Shown here: positions 7,315-14,996 of the stretch, one piece after another
Layout: every line of letters begins with the position of its first letter
Numbering within the stretch: position 1 is the stretch's first letter
DNA from: CAKSHC01 sp045595395
GTDB taxonomy: Bacteria; Bacillota; Clostridia; Oscillospirales; UMGS1783
Direction: 5' to 3'
Length of the DNA stretch: 64,000 nucleotides
Assembly (NCBI GenBank): GCA_045595395.1
Contig: JAZOAH010000028.1
Span: forward strand, 222,921 to 286,920
Notes under the pieces: generated by a model
Told to the model about the DNA's origin: nothing
The model's database searches: none
What the model saw: only the letters and a program-made list of their open reading frames with translations
Made by a program: the position numbers and the translations under genes

Positions 7315-8376
7315 TCACTTTTGTTCGTTTTCTTTTCTTTTTTTGCGACGCACCCGATTGATATGCCGCTCAAAATCGCCGCTGTCGATCAAGCGTGCCA
7401 GCACCAACTGAATATAGGTCGGCACCGTACAAGAATAAAAACCCAGCTTCTTCTCAAATTCCTCCGCCAGATGCCGTGGCAACACCATGTATCCGACACG
7501 CAGCGAGGGCGACACCGTCCGGGAAAAGGTGTTCATATAGATCACGTTCTCCTGCTGAGTATGGGAAAACAGTGTTTCTTCCGGCTTTTTTGACATGGAA
7601 AATTCCGATTCAAAATCATCCTCAATGATCACCCGTCCCTCCCCGGCCCAGCGCAGATATTCGTGGCGCTTGGAGGCGGTAGCCGTGACCCCGCTGGGAA
7701 AACTGCGATAGGGCGAGATATGCAAAACATCGGCTCGACTGCTACGCAGCGCTGCGCTGTCAATGCCGTCACGCCCCAGCGGCAGCATCTCATAACGCAC
7801 CTGTGCGGCACGGTAGACCTGTTCGATCTTCTTATAAGAAGGCGCTTCTATCCCGTAGACCTGATCCCGCCCCAATAAGTCAACGATCAGGCTGTAAAAA
7901 TATTCCGATCCCGAGCCGATCACGATCTGATCCACGCCCGCCTGAATGCCACGACTACGAGCCAAATACCGCCGCACCGCCTGACGCAATTCCTCGCAAC
8001 CGGCATTGTCCGGCCGATCCAGGATCGACTCGCCGTAATCGCTGAGCACCCCACGCATCGTCCGTGCCAGCACCGAAAAGGGAAACTCGGGCACGCCGTC
8101 GGTATGATGCACCGTCGGTAAGGGCGTACGACCCGGTATGGCAAAGCCGTCATCGGTGCGGAATATCACATAATACCCGCTGCGCTCCCGTGCCTCTATA
8201 TAGCCCTCCTCGCTCAACAGCGCATAGGCGTGCTCGACCGTGACCGTGCTGACCCCGACCGTGTCGGCCAGGGTGCGCTTGGACGGAAGTTTTCCGTTAT
8301 AGGAATAGACACCCGCCACGATGTCCTCCCGTATCCGTTGATATAATTGTAGATAGGCCGGTTCTGTCTGTTTCAT
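7315..8376 (-). CDS. MocR/GntR-type regulator with altered and shortened aminotransferase domain (PdxR-like context)
   Basis: 353 residues; full MocR proteins are usually about 450-500. Residues 1-72 are a GntR winged helix (KLPSKRTLADTVGVSTVTVEHAY). The rest is a fold-I aminotransferase domain (SSRADVLHISPYRSFPSG, EDDFESEF, NTFSRTVSPSLRVGYMVLP). The lysine that should hold PLP is Arg286 (codon CGG), and the usual EDDYDSEF reads EDDFESEF. The protein stops at HINRVRRKKRKENEQK, about where the C-terminal small domain should begin; I saw no frame that restores it. It is divergent from pyridoxal kinase, so control of B6 salvage is likely. The only AGGAG is 16 bases before the ATG, so the start is uncertain. 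Confidence 0.8.
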   Translation of the reverse strand: MKQTEPAYLQLYQRIREDIVAGVYSYNGKLPSKRTLADTVGVSTVTVEHAYALLSEEGYIEARERSGYYVIFRTDDGFAIPGRTPLPTVHHTDGVPEFPFSVLARTMRGVLSDYGESILDRPDNAGCEELRQAVRRYLARSRGIQAGVDQIVIGSGSEYFYSLIVDLLGRDQVYGIEAPSYKKIEQVYRAAQVRYEMLPLGRDGIDSAALRSSRADVLHISPYRSFPSGVTATASKRHEYLRWAGEGRVIIEDDFESEFSMSKKPEETLFSHTQQENVIYMNTFSRTVSPSLRVGYMVLPRHLAEEFEKKLGFYSCTVPTYIQLVLARLIDSGDFERHINRVRRKKRKENEQK

Positions 8377-8463
8377 CTGGTTATATAAAATTCTCCTGTT
8401 CTGACTATTTTTATATTACCAAAAACAGTATATAGTATTCTCAGTAAAAAAGCAAGGAGGGAA

Positions 8464-9285
8464 ATGATGCACAATCATCAAAAAAAAATTGCCGTCATCA
8501 ACGATTTCTGTGGCTTTGGCCGCTGTTCGCTGGCGGTATCCCTGCCGATTCTCTCGGCCTTGAAGATCCAGTGCTGTCCGCTGCCCACCGCCATCTTTTC
8601 CAATCACACCGGCTTTGAAAGCTTTTATTCCACCGATTTTACCGCCCACATGCCGGCCTATATCGAGGAGTGGGCCAAACTGGATCTGCATTTTTCTGGC
8701 ATCCTCACCGGTTATCTCGGCTCGCCCGAGCAGATCGCCATTGTCAAGGACTTTTTATTGCATTTCAAATCGTCCGACACCCTAGCCGTCATCGATCCGG
8801 TCATGGGCGATTACGGCAAGCTCTATCCCTCTTTCTCGCCTGATCTTGCCAAGCAGATGAAGGAGCTCGTCCCATTTGCCGATATTCTCACCCCCAACCT
8901 CACCGAGGCCTGCATCCTCACCGAAACGCCCTATCAATCGGATATAAATGAGGAAAAATTGGCCGAAATTTGCCGAAAATTAGCCCAAATGGGGCCAAAA
9001 AAGATCGTAATTTCGGGCCTGGAACGGGGTGAAGACCTGGAAAACTTCATTTATGAAGACGGCAAAACCCTGACCGTGATGGAGCATCGGGTCGGCCCTA
9101 ATCGTTCTGGGACCGGCGATGTCTTTTCTTCGATTCTGGCCGCCGATGTCGTCAATGGCCGCAGTTTGACCCAATCGGTGCGCCACGCCTCCGCCTTTAT
9201 TGCCAAGGTGCTGCGCCGGGCGCTGGAACTGGATCTACCCAAAACAGACGGCCTTTGCTTTGAGGAGTTTTTAACACAACTATGA
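8464..9285 (+). CDS. pdxK: Pyridoxal/pyridoxine kinase
   Basis: 273 residues, a ribokinase-fold B6 vitamer kinase making PLP or its relatives from pyridoxal, pyridoxine or pyridoxamine and ATP. Visible: the N-terminal INDFCGFGRCSLAVSLPIL substrate region, NHTGF, GYLGSPEQ, DPVMGDYGKLY, TPNLTEA, and the C-terminal anion-hole/catalytic motif RSGTGDVFSS with the catalytic Asp. AGGAGG lies at 8455-8460: spacing is three bases to the first ATG and six to the second (8467), so translation may start at the second. It overlaps the ECF gene by ATGA. The divergent MocR-type gene is the probable regulator. Confidence 0.9.
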   Translation: MMHNHQKKIAVINDFCGFGRCSLAVSLPILSALKIQCCPLPTAIFSNHTGFESFYSTDFTAHMPAYIEEWAKLDLHFSGILTGYLGSPEQIAIVKDFLLHFKSSDTLAVIDPVMGDYGKLYPSFSPDLAKQMKELVPFADILTPNLTEACILTETPYQSDINEEKLAEICRKLAQMGPKKIVISGLERGEDLENFIYEDGKTLTVMEHRVGPNRSGTGDVFSSILAADVVNGRSLTQSVRHASAFIAKVLRRALELDLPKTDGLCFEEFLTQL

Positions 9286-9779
9286 GTCAACAAAAAATCA
9301 AGCGCATGGCGCTATCCGGCATTTTTGCCGCTCTTGTCTTTGTCTTCACCGCCTATCTGCACATCCCCTCCCACACCGGCTATACCCATGTGGGTGACGG
9401 TTTTATCTATCTGGCTGCCTGTCTGCTGCCGCTGCCCTACGCCGTCTTTGTCGGCGCCGTCGGGGCACTGTTGGCCGATCTTCTCACCGGCTTTGCCATC
9501 TGGGCCCCAGGCTCGGTCATCATCAAGGCGGCCGCCGTCCTCTTCTTTTCCTGCAAAGGAAAAAAGATCCTCACCCTGCGCAATGCACTGGCCCTGCTGC
9601 CGGCCTGTCTGCTGTGCATCGGCGGCTACTATTTGTACGAATCCCTCATCACCGGTAACTTTTTAGCGCCCCTGGCCGGCATCCCCGGCTATATCACCCA
9701 ATCGGTGCTGAGCAGTCTGCTCTTTTTGATCCTCGGCTTTGCCCTGGATAAACTCGATATCAGGAGGCATATCCTATGA
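9282..9779 (+). CDS. ECF transporter S component, probably for vitamin B6
   Basis: 165 residues with about six membrane helices (MALSGIFAALVFVFTAYL, GDGFIYLAACLLPLPYAVFVGAVGALLADLL and others), the layout of an ECF substrate-binding subunit. S components pair with the shared EcfAA'T module, which is not in this window. The start overlaps the kinase stop as ATGA, and the end overlaps the radical SAM start, so the three genes are co-translated. Pyridoxine specificity is inferred from the kinase; a riboflavin-type relative cannot be excluded. Confidence 0.82.
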   Translation: MSQQKIKRMALSGIFAALVFVFTAYLHIPSHTGYTHVGDGFIYLAACLLPLPYAVFVGAVGALLADLLTGFAIWAPGSVIIKAAAVLFFSCKGKKILTLRNALALLPACLLCIGGYYLYESLITGNFLAPLAGIPGYITQSVLSSLLFLILGFALDKLDIRRHIL

Positions 9780-10381
9780 TGACCATTACCTACCCCGTTA
9801 AAAACGGAATCTATGTTAACATGACCAATCGCTGCCCCTGCGCCTGCACCTTCTGCCTGCGCCACAACGCCGACAGTGTCTATGGCTCTGAGCCGTTATG
9901 GCTGGATCGTGAGCCGACGGTGGACGAAGTCTGCCAAAGTCTTGATCGGTGGAATCTGGATGAGTACAGCGAGGTCGTTTTCTGCGGCTACGGTGAGCCG
10001 ACCGAACGACTGGATGATCTATTGAAGGTTGCCGCCTATATCCGCAACAAAAGCCATATATCCATCCGCATCAACACCAACGGCCTGTCCGACCTCATTC
10101 ACGGCAAGCCGACTGCGTCGATGCTGGCCGGTCTGATCGACACGGTATCGATCAGCCTTAACGCCACCAACGCCGAGGATTATTGTAAGGTGGTGCGTCC
10201 TAAATTCGGTATTGAATCTTATGATGCCATGCTTGCCTTTACCAAAGATTGCGTAAATTATGTACCCCATGTGGTCATGACGGTGGTCGACGTGGTCACC
10301 TCCCCCGAGGAACAAGAGAAAAGTCGTCAGATCTGCGAACGCTTAGGTGCGACCTTGCGGATTCGTCCCTACGAAAGCTAA
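9776..10381 (+). CDS. Small radical SAM protein, TatD-associated type
   Basis: 201 residues. The cluster motif is C-x3-C-x2-C (CPCACTFC, near residues 18-25), followed by VVFCGYGEPTERLDDLL, the GGE-like SAM site, and a shortened barrel (RINTNGLSDLI, VSISLNA). The overall pattern fits the small radical SAM proteins often encoded next to TatD nucleases; no TatD gene is here. No auxiliary cluster domain is present. AGGAGGC in the end of the ECF gene drives its start. The reaction is unknown; its tight coupling to a B6 kinase and ECF S component is the main clue. Confidence 0.82.
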   Translation: MMTITYPVKNGIYVNMTNRCPCACTFCLRHNADSVYGSEPLWLDREPTVDEVCQSLDRWNLDEYSEVVFCGYGEPTERLDDLLKVAAYIRNKSHISIRINTNGLSDLIHGKPTASMLAGLIDTVSISLNATNAEDYCKVVRPKFGIESYDAMLAFTKDCVNYVPHVVMTVVDVVTSPEEQEKSRQICERLGATLRIRPYES

Positions 10382-10390
10382 AAAGAAGAC

Positions 10391-10419
10391 TTGATTTTCC
10401 TACCTGACTGTGCTATACT
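10391..10419 (+). promoter_or_regulatory. Promoter of the tRNA-CAU gene
   Basis: TTGATT, 17 bases, TATACT, about 14 bases upstream of the tRNA. Confidence 0.85.
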
Positions 10420-10432
10420 GTGTTTTACATAC

Positions 10433-10509
10433 GGACCATTAGCTCAGTTGGTTAGAGCAGCCGGCTCATAACCGGCCGGTCCAAGGTTCGAGTCCTTGAT
10501 GGTCCACCA
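10433..10509 (+). tRNA. tRNA with CAU anticodon, probably tRNA-Ile2 (otherwise elongator Met)
   Basis: All four stems are perfect: acceptor GGACCAT/ATGGTCC, D stem GCTC/GAGC, anticodon stem GCCGG/CCGGC around CTCATAA, T stem CAAGG/CCTTG. CCA is encoded. The body resembles the minor isoleucine tRNA of Bacillus (GGACC acceptor, GGCTCATAACC anticodon arm), whose C34 is converted to lysidine by TilS so that it reads AUA. That assignment is from remembered similarity. Confidence 0.9.
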
Positions 10510-10510
10510 A

Positions 10511-10546
10511 AAAACAGATATCCCTGAGGGGGTATCTGTTTTTTTA
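10511..10546 (+). terminator. Terminator of the tRNA-CAU gene
   Basis: CAGATA(T)CCC pairs with GGG(G)TATCTG and a T run follows; A run upstream. Confidence 0.85.
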
Positions 10547-10659
10547 TGCGCACTTAATGACGAGAACCGTAGGTTCGATACGTGACACCCCAAGAGCGCG
10601 AGTGATAGCGACGTGCGATTGGCATGGTGGAACTTATGCATGCGAGCGAAGCGAGTCGT

Positions 10660-10678
10660 AGTCCTTGATGGTCCACCA
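10660..10678 (+). repeat. Duplicate of the tRNA-CAU 3' end (19-bp direct repeat)
   Basis: agtccttgatggtccacca repeats exactly the tRNA segment 10491-10509, including CCA, 169 bases downstream. The rest of a tRNA is absent upstream of it. Both copies are followed within a few bases by a strong terminator with unrelated stem sequence. It could be an att-type remnant of an integrated element or the relic of a second tRNA gene. Confidence 0.85.
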
Positions 10679-10713
10679 GAAAAACCGACTTGTTTCGACA
10701 AGTCGGTTTTTTA
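10679..10713 (+). terminator. Second terminator, behind the tRNA 3'-end copy
   Basis: ACCGACTTGT-TTCG-ACAAGTCGGT with A run before and T run after; a near-ideal intrinsic terminator without an intact gene before it. Confidence 0.88.
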
Positions 10714-10720
10714 ACGAAAT

Positions 10721-10892
10721 TTGCCCTTGAGGGCAAGTGAAATCGCTTCGCGGTGAAATATTTGCTTTGCAAATGTGAAATGTTCGCTGACGCGAACGTG
10801 GCAAATTTCATTTCACATCGAACGAAGTGAGATATTTCACAATTTTCGCAATTTTCACAAGAAAATTATTTCGCATTCGCCGCAAGGCGAAT
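10721..10892. repeat. Array of short palindromes separated by GTGAAAT / ATTTCAC boxes
   Basis: Small hairpins follow one another: TTGCCC-ttga-GGGCAA (10721-10736), CGC-ttc-GCG (10744-10752), ATTTGC-ttt-GCAAAT (10760-10774), GTTCGC-tgac-GCGAAC (10782-10797) and ATTCGCC-gcaa-GGCGAAT (10875-10892). The left hairpins are joined by GTGAAAT boxes; to the right, ATTTCAC-like boxes appear in opposite orientation, so the two halves can also pair with each other. Spacing and unit size are irregular, unlike CRISPR. Confidence 0.75.
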
Positions 10893-11017
10893 ATTTGACT
10901 AAAAAATACAAAGATTCAAATATCTAACACAAAAACAGCAAAATCATTTTACTCTATGGTGTCAGGAAAGGGATGCGCTGTGCGCTCCGATGCTGCCGAC
11001 CGCCCTTGGCGTATGGA

Positions 11018-11113
11018 AGAGAAAGGGATTCGCCCTCGCTGCGGCTCGGGCTGGGGTCGGCTCTGACATGCCGCCGGCATGTCATTCACTACCGACCCTT
11101 CGAATCCCTTTCT
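11018..11113. repeat. Nested inverted repeat whose outer arms match tRNA-Ser
   Basis: AGAGAAAGGGATTCG at 11018-11032 is identical to tRNA-Ser 11170-11184 (plus strand), and its complement CGAATCCCTTTCT lies at 11101-11113, closing a stem. Inside are GGGTCGG/CCGACCC arms and a perfect 10-1-10 palindrome at 11064-11084 (TGACATGCCG / CGGCATGTCA). The whole could fold as one 96-base structure. Confidence 0.75.
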
Positions 11114-11124
11114 TCGACGTAAAA

Positions 11125-11162
11125 GCAAAAACAGACACCCCGATCGGGGTGTCTGTTTTTGC
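11125..11162 (-). terminator. Terminator of tRNA-Ser
   Basis: ACAGACACCCC/GGGGTGTCTGT stem with GAT/ATC-centred loop, flanked by A and T runs; it starts directly after the tRNA CCA end on the minus strand. Confidence 0.88.
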
Positions 11163-11163
11163 T

Positions 11164-11255
11164 TGGCGGAGAGAAAGGGATTCGAACCCTTGAAGGAGTT
11201 TAAGTCCTTACACGATTTCCAGTCGTGCGCCTTAGACCAGCTCAGCCATCTCTCC
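11164..11255 (-). tRNA. tRNA-Ser (GGA anticodon)
   Basis: 92 bases with encoded CCA. Acceptor GGAGAGA/TCTCTCC, anticodon loop CTGGAAA (GGA), T arm AGGGTTCGAATCCCT, and the long variable arm expected of serine tRNA (GTAAGGACTTAAACTCCTTC region). The addA gene ends just upstream in the same direction. Confidence 0.95.
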
Positions 11256-11276
11256 GGATGGGATTGTCCAACGCTT

Positions 11277-11305
11277 ATTCTACACGATTTGGAATCAAAA
11301 TGCAA
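11277..11305 (-). promoter_or_regulatory. Promoter of tRNA-Ser
   Basis: Minus strand: TTGCAT, 17 bases, TAGAAT, between the addA stop and the tRNA. No terminator separates addA from it, so read-through from addBA is also possible. Confidence 0.75.
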
Positions 11306-11321
11306 GCACTTTTTTTATAAA

Positions 11322-14300
11322 TTACACATCTATTTCCTTTTGACAGGAAAAAGCATAGATCACGCAGCGCTTGACCGGCTTTTCAATCAGTTTTTCCAGC
11401 GCCTGTGCATACAGCCGCAACTGCAACCGATACCGCTCCACATAATAGGCCTCGTCACTGCTGCGGTCGGTCTTGTAATCGACCAGGGTAATGCCGCCGT
11501 TTTCCTCAAAAAACAGGTCGATGACACCCTGCAGCATAATATTCTCGACATGCCCCACCAAGCTCGGATCATAACGCTCGGCCGAAACCTGGGACAAAAA
11601 CCGATATTCACGCTCGACCATCGGCGAAGCGGCAATGCGCCCTGCCAACGGGCTTCGACGGAACTGTTCAATGGCATCCAGATCGACCGCCTCACCCTCC
11701 TCGGGGCTGAGTGTTCCACGATGCACCAGCGCATCTCGCAACACCGACAGCGGCGTTTGGTCAAAGGTCAAAAACTGCATAAACTTATGGGTAGCCGTGC
11801 CTCGCTCGGCCGCCGACAGTCCTTGGCGCAGGAAGGCCGGCTTATCGTAGTTGATCTGCCGGGCCAGCATCAGCCCTGCGTCATCGTCCATGTCCCTCAG
11901 GCCCTTGAGGTCGGAAACCGACACCTTGGCCGGCACCTGTCCCAGCGCCTGATAGGGATACTCATAGTCCAGCATGGGACGCATCTGCTCGATATCGGTC
12001 GTCTGGCACTGCTCCTGAGCCGGATCGACCGTCACCGTGATCGGCTGTTGCACCCGAATGACCAGACCGGGGATCCCCTCACGCTGTGCCAGCGGCTCGG
12101 ACAAGATGCTGCGCTCGAGCAGGTCGATATCGGGACATACCCCCTCGGGGATATCCACCCCGACACGTTCGGCAAAAGCCAGACCGGACGGATGGCGCAG
12201 GGCGGCCAACAGGAGCATTTCCAGCGGCGAAGCACAGCTTTGCACCAGGCGAGGCCCAAGGCGGCCACGGCCGACCAGTGCCAGGCTCTGTGATAAAAAG
12301 ACTGGCAATCGGCCGGGCGTCGGTTTTTTCAGCCCCTGTTTTTCACTTATGCCAATGCTGCCGACCAAAAACAGTTTCTCTTTGGCACGGGTAAAAGCCA
12401 CATACAAAAGCCGCAGTGTTTCGGCCTGCTCCTCCTCTCGATTGGAAGCCAGTACAGCCGAGCGGGCAAAGGTATCAAAGATCATGCGCCGAGCCCGATC
12501 CTTGACCCGCAAGCCCATACCCAACGCATCCGAATAGACCATACGTCCGCGCGAGGACATCGACGAAACCGACGCCGACTCCATGTTCAGCACAAAGACA
12601 TAGGGGTATTCCAGCCCCTTAACGGCATGGATGGTCGACACAGTGACATGCGGCGCAGCCGGCGCCGGGTTAGCGCCCTCAGCATCACGCAGTTGCTCCT
12701 CGACCCGCTCCATATAGCATAAAAAGCCGTACAGACCACGTAGCGAGCTGTTCTCATAATCTCGGGCATGACGATAGATCAGCCGCAGATTTTCCCGACG
12801 TGATTCGGGCGCCGTCATCGCTCCTACGGCAGCAAACAGCGAAAACTCACCGTACAGATCCCAGATCAGCCGATAGACCGGCTCTGCTCCTGCTCGGGCA
12901 CGGTAGCGGTCGATCACCGACTTGGCATGCTTGGCCTTTTCGGTCTGACTTTGGCTTAAGCAGTCATACAGGCAACCTTTGCCACCCTCACGCAGATCAC
13001 ACAGTTCCTGCGCCGAGAAGCAAAAAATGGGGCTACGCAGCGCCGCCGCCATCGGGATATCGAGATAGGGGTTATCAATGGCACGCAAGAAGGAAAGGAT
13101 GAATTTGACCTCATAGCGATCAAAATAACTCTTGGCCTTGGCTGAATAGGCCGGGATGCCGGCATCGGACAGGGCTCGCACTACGGCATCGGCACGGCCT
13201 TTGGCGGCACGCATCAGGATGACGATATCGTTATAGGTCAGGGAGCGGGCGTTTTTGGCTTTGGCGTCCCATACCGTGCGGCCCTCCTCCATTAATTCTC
13301 GGATGCGGCGGGCACAGACCAGCCCCTGCTGATAATCCTTATCCATCGGCTCCTCTTCGGCCGTCTGCCAGCCGTCGTCGTTCTCGTCGCACAGCAGCAG
13401 TTCGGTATCGTAATCGCCCGACGGAAACTGCCCGGCCACATAGGCCCACTGGGTCGCATCGTAATCGGCGCCGCCCGATACACGGCTCATGATCTGTGCA
13501 AAAAAGAAGTTGACAAAGCCCAGCACACCCTTGGACGAACGGAAATTGCGGGTCAAAAATTGCACCTGCGGAAATTCGCCCTCAGCCGTCGAAAACCGTT
13601 GCAGTTCCCCGGCAAAAAGGTCGGGACGGGCCTTACGGAAGCGATAGATCGACTGTTTTAAGTCGCCGACGCAAAAGAGATTTTTTCCGTTGTCCGACAG
13701 GGCACGGAAGATGAGGTTTTGCAGCAAATTGGTATCCTGATACTCGTCGATGAGCACCTCTTCGATACGGCCGCCCAGATCGCCGTCGATATAGGAACGG
13801 GCAAAATCGGTCAGCGTCACGGTATCGGTCGACGGATCGTAATGATCAACCAGCAGCGAAAGCGTCAGCCGTGAAGCGTCGGCATAGGACAGGACGTTTT
13901 TACGGCGTTTGGTTGCACGGTCGGCTCGGTAATAACGCTTGACGACTCGTTCCATGCCCTGCGCCATCTGCAAACAAAGGGATTGCTGAGCGATAAACTC
14001 GGCCTGGGACGGCAGGTACAGTTTTTTATAAATCTCATCTATTCTCGTGCGTGCCGCCTTGATCTTTGGCTGAATCAGGCGATAGGCTTCATAGTTATGA
14101 TTTCGTGAACTAAGACTGGAAATCTTCGCAAAATTCGGCCCGGCCGGGATCTTGCCTTGGCGCAACATGGCAAGCTGCGCCTCGATCTCACTCAAATCTT
14201 CCAGGCGCTGATCGGCCGTTTTGTCGCCCAGTTCGACCCGATGCGCCTTGGCATATTCGGCCGCATCAACAAAGACCGATCGCAGTTCGTTCACGTTTTG

Positions 14301-14996
14301 CTCGATATAATCCCGATAATAGCGATACCAGTCCGTCTGTTCGATCTCGGTGTGCTTAAACATGTCACGCAGCTGCTCAAGTTTGTACTCCGGATAGGGT
14401 TCGCTATCCAGTTTATCAATCAATTCGAGCATTTGCTCAAAAAATCCGATATCATCCTGTTCGCCAGAAAAGGCATCCACGCAAGCCAAAAAGTCGGCAT
14501 CTTGCTCCTCGTACAACGCATCGAACACCCCTTGCAGGGTGCTGCGCCGCAGCAGATCATGCTCCGGGCCACGGATGGTGCGGAAATCGGGAGATACCCC
14601 CAATTTCTGAAAATTGCGGCGGACAAACTCGCCGTAAAAGGCATCCATGGTGCAGATGCGTGCCTGCGGCAAGGCTAAGATCTGACTGCTGAGCAACCGT
14701 TGCAGCGCACGGTCCTGCGTCTGATTGCGCTCCTTTTTCAGTTCATCGCCAATACGCTTGCGCATCTCGGCGGCGGCAGCCCTGGTAAAGGTGACGATCA
14801 GTAAATCCTGCACCGGCACACCGGCCTTGAGCTTTTCCACCACACGGCGGGTCAGCACCGAGGTCTTGCCCGAGCCTGCCGACGCACTCAGTAGCAGACG
14901 GCCGCCGTCGGTCTCCACCGCCCGTTCCTGTTCATGGGTCAGCTGACCGGGTACCGTCGGCTGCGTCACCGAAAAAGCAGGCACATCAGGTTTCAT
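11322..14996 (-). CDS. addA: AddA, helicase-nuclease subunit of the AddAB recombination complex
   Basis: 1224 residues, normal for AddA. UvrD-type helicase: Walker A SASAGSGKTS at 37-46, VTFTRAAAAEMRKRI (motif Ia), LIDEYQDTN (motif II), VGDLKQSIYRFRKA (motif III), TVSTIHAVKGLEYPYVF (motif V) and RLLYVAFTRAKEKL (motif VI). The C-terminal RecB-like nuclease carries GTATHKFMQF and LVDYKTDR (catalytic Asp and Lys), then YRLQLRLYAQAL. With AddB it resects double-strand ends up to Chi and prepares 3' tails for RecA. The ATG at 14996 has GGTGG upstream and overlaps addB by 11 bases; a longer frame into addB lacks such a site. Confidence 0.95.
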   Translation of the reverse strand: MKPDVPAFSVTQPTVPGQLTHEQERAVETDGGRLLLSASAGSGKTSVLTRRVVEKLKAGVPVQDLLIVTFTRAAAAEMRKRIGDELKKERNQTQDRALQRLLSSQILALPQARICTMDAFYGEFVRRNFQKLGVSPDFRTIRGPEHDLLRRSTLQGVFDALYEEQDADFLACVDAFSGEQDDIGFFEQMLELIDKLDSEPYPEYKLEQLRDMFKHTEIEQTDWYRYYRDYIEQNVNELRSVFVDAAEYAKAHRVELGDKTADQRLEDLSEIEAQLAMLRQGKIPAGPNFAKISSLSSRNHNYEAYRLIQPKIKAARTRIDEIYKKLYLPSQAEFIAQQSLCLQMAQGMERVVKRYYRADRATKRRKNVLSYADASRLTLSLLVDHYDPSTDTVTLTDFARSYIDGDLGGRIEEVLIDEYQDTNLLQNLIFRALSDNGKNLFCVGDLKQSIYRFRKARPDLFAGELQRFSTAEGEFPQVQFLTRNFRSSKGVLGFVNFFFAQIMSRVSGGADYDATQWAYVAGQFPSGDYDTELLLCDENDDGWQTAEEEPMDKDYQQGLVCARRIRELMEEGRTVWDAKAKNARSLTYNDIVILMRAAKGRADAVVRALSDAGIPAYSAKAKSYFDRYEVKFILSFLRAIDNPYLDIPMAAALRSPIFCFSAQELCDLREGGKGCLYDCLSQSQTEKAKHAKSVIDRYRARAGAEPVYRLIWDLYGEFSLFAAVGAMTAPESRRENLRLIYRHARDYENSSLRGLYGFLCYMERVEEQLRDAEGANPAPAAPHVTVSTIHAVKGLEYPYVFVLNMESASVSSMSSRGRMVYSDALGMGLRVKDRARRMIFDTFARSAVLASNREEEQAETLRLLYVAFTRAKEKLFLVGSIGISEKQGLKKPTPGRLPVFLSQSLALVGRGRLGPRLVQSCASPLEMLLLAALRHPSGLAFAERVGVDIPEGVCPDIDLLERSILSEPLAQREGIPGLVIRVQQPITVTVDPAQEQCQTTDIEQMRPMLDYEYPYQALGQVPAKVSVSDLKGLRDMDDDAGLMLARQINYDKPAFLRQGLSAAERGTATHKFMQFLTFDQTPLSVLRDALVHRGTLSPEEGEAVDLDAIEQFRRSPLAGRIAASPMVEREYRFLSQVSAERYDPSLVGHVENIMLQGVIDLFFEENGGITLVDYKTDRSSDEAYYVERYRLQLRLYAQALEKLIEKPVKRCVIYAFSCQKEIDV

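Larger units (their letters stand above)
10510..11163. other. Gene-free repeat island between two convergent tRNA genes
   Basis: About 650 bases with no credible protein gene. From left to right it holds the tRNA-CAU terminator, about 110 bases of unassigned sequence containing a T-arm-like GGTTCGATAC (10573-10582), a copy of the tRNA 3' end with its own terminator, an A+T-rich array of small palindromes, and a GC-rich nested inverted repeat built partly from tRNA-Ser sequence. The tRNA-Ser terminator closes it. Open frames here are short and match the repeats, not proteins. Confidence 0.75.

Noticed and set aside
7200..7317. Frameshifted remainder of the MocR C-terminal domain
   Set aside because: I read all three frames beyond the stop on the minus strand and none resembles the missing small domain; the space is taken by the lipoprotein promoter.
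8377..8463. Riboswitch upstream of the pyridoxal kinase gene
   Set aside because: The 87-base gap is A+T-rich with only a weak ACTAT/ATAGT symmetry; control by the divergent MocR-type protein is the simpler reading.
9776..10381. Complete TatD-radical SAM module
   Set aside because: No TatD-type nuclease gene lies on either side of the radical SAM gene.
10721..10892. CRISPR array
   Set aside because: Stems differ from unit to unit, spacing is irregular and too short for spacers, and no cas genes are present.
11164..11255. Selenocysteine tRNA
   Set aside because: The anticodon is GGA and arm lengths are those of an ordinary serine tRNA.
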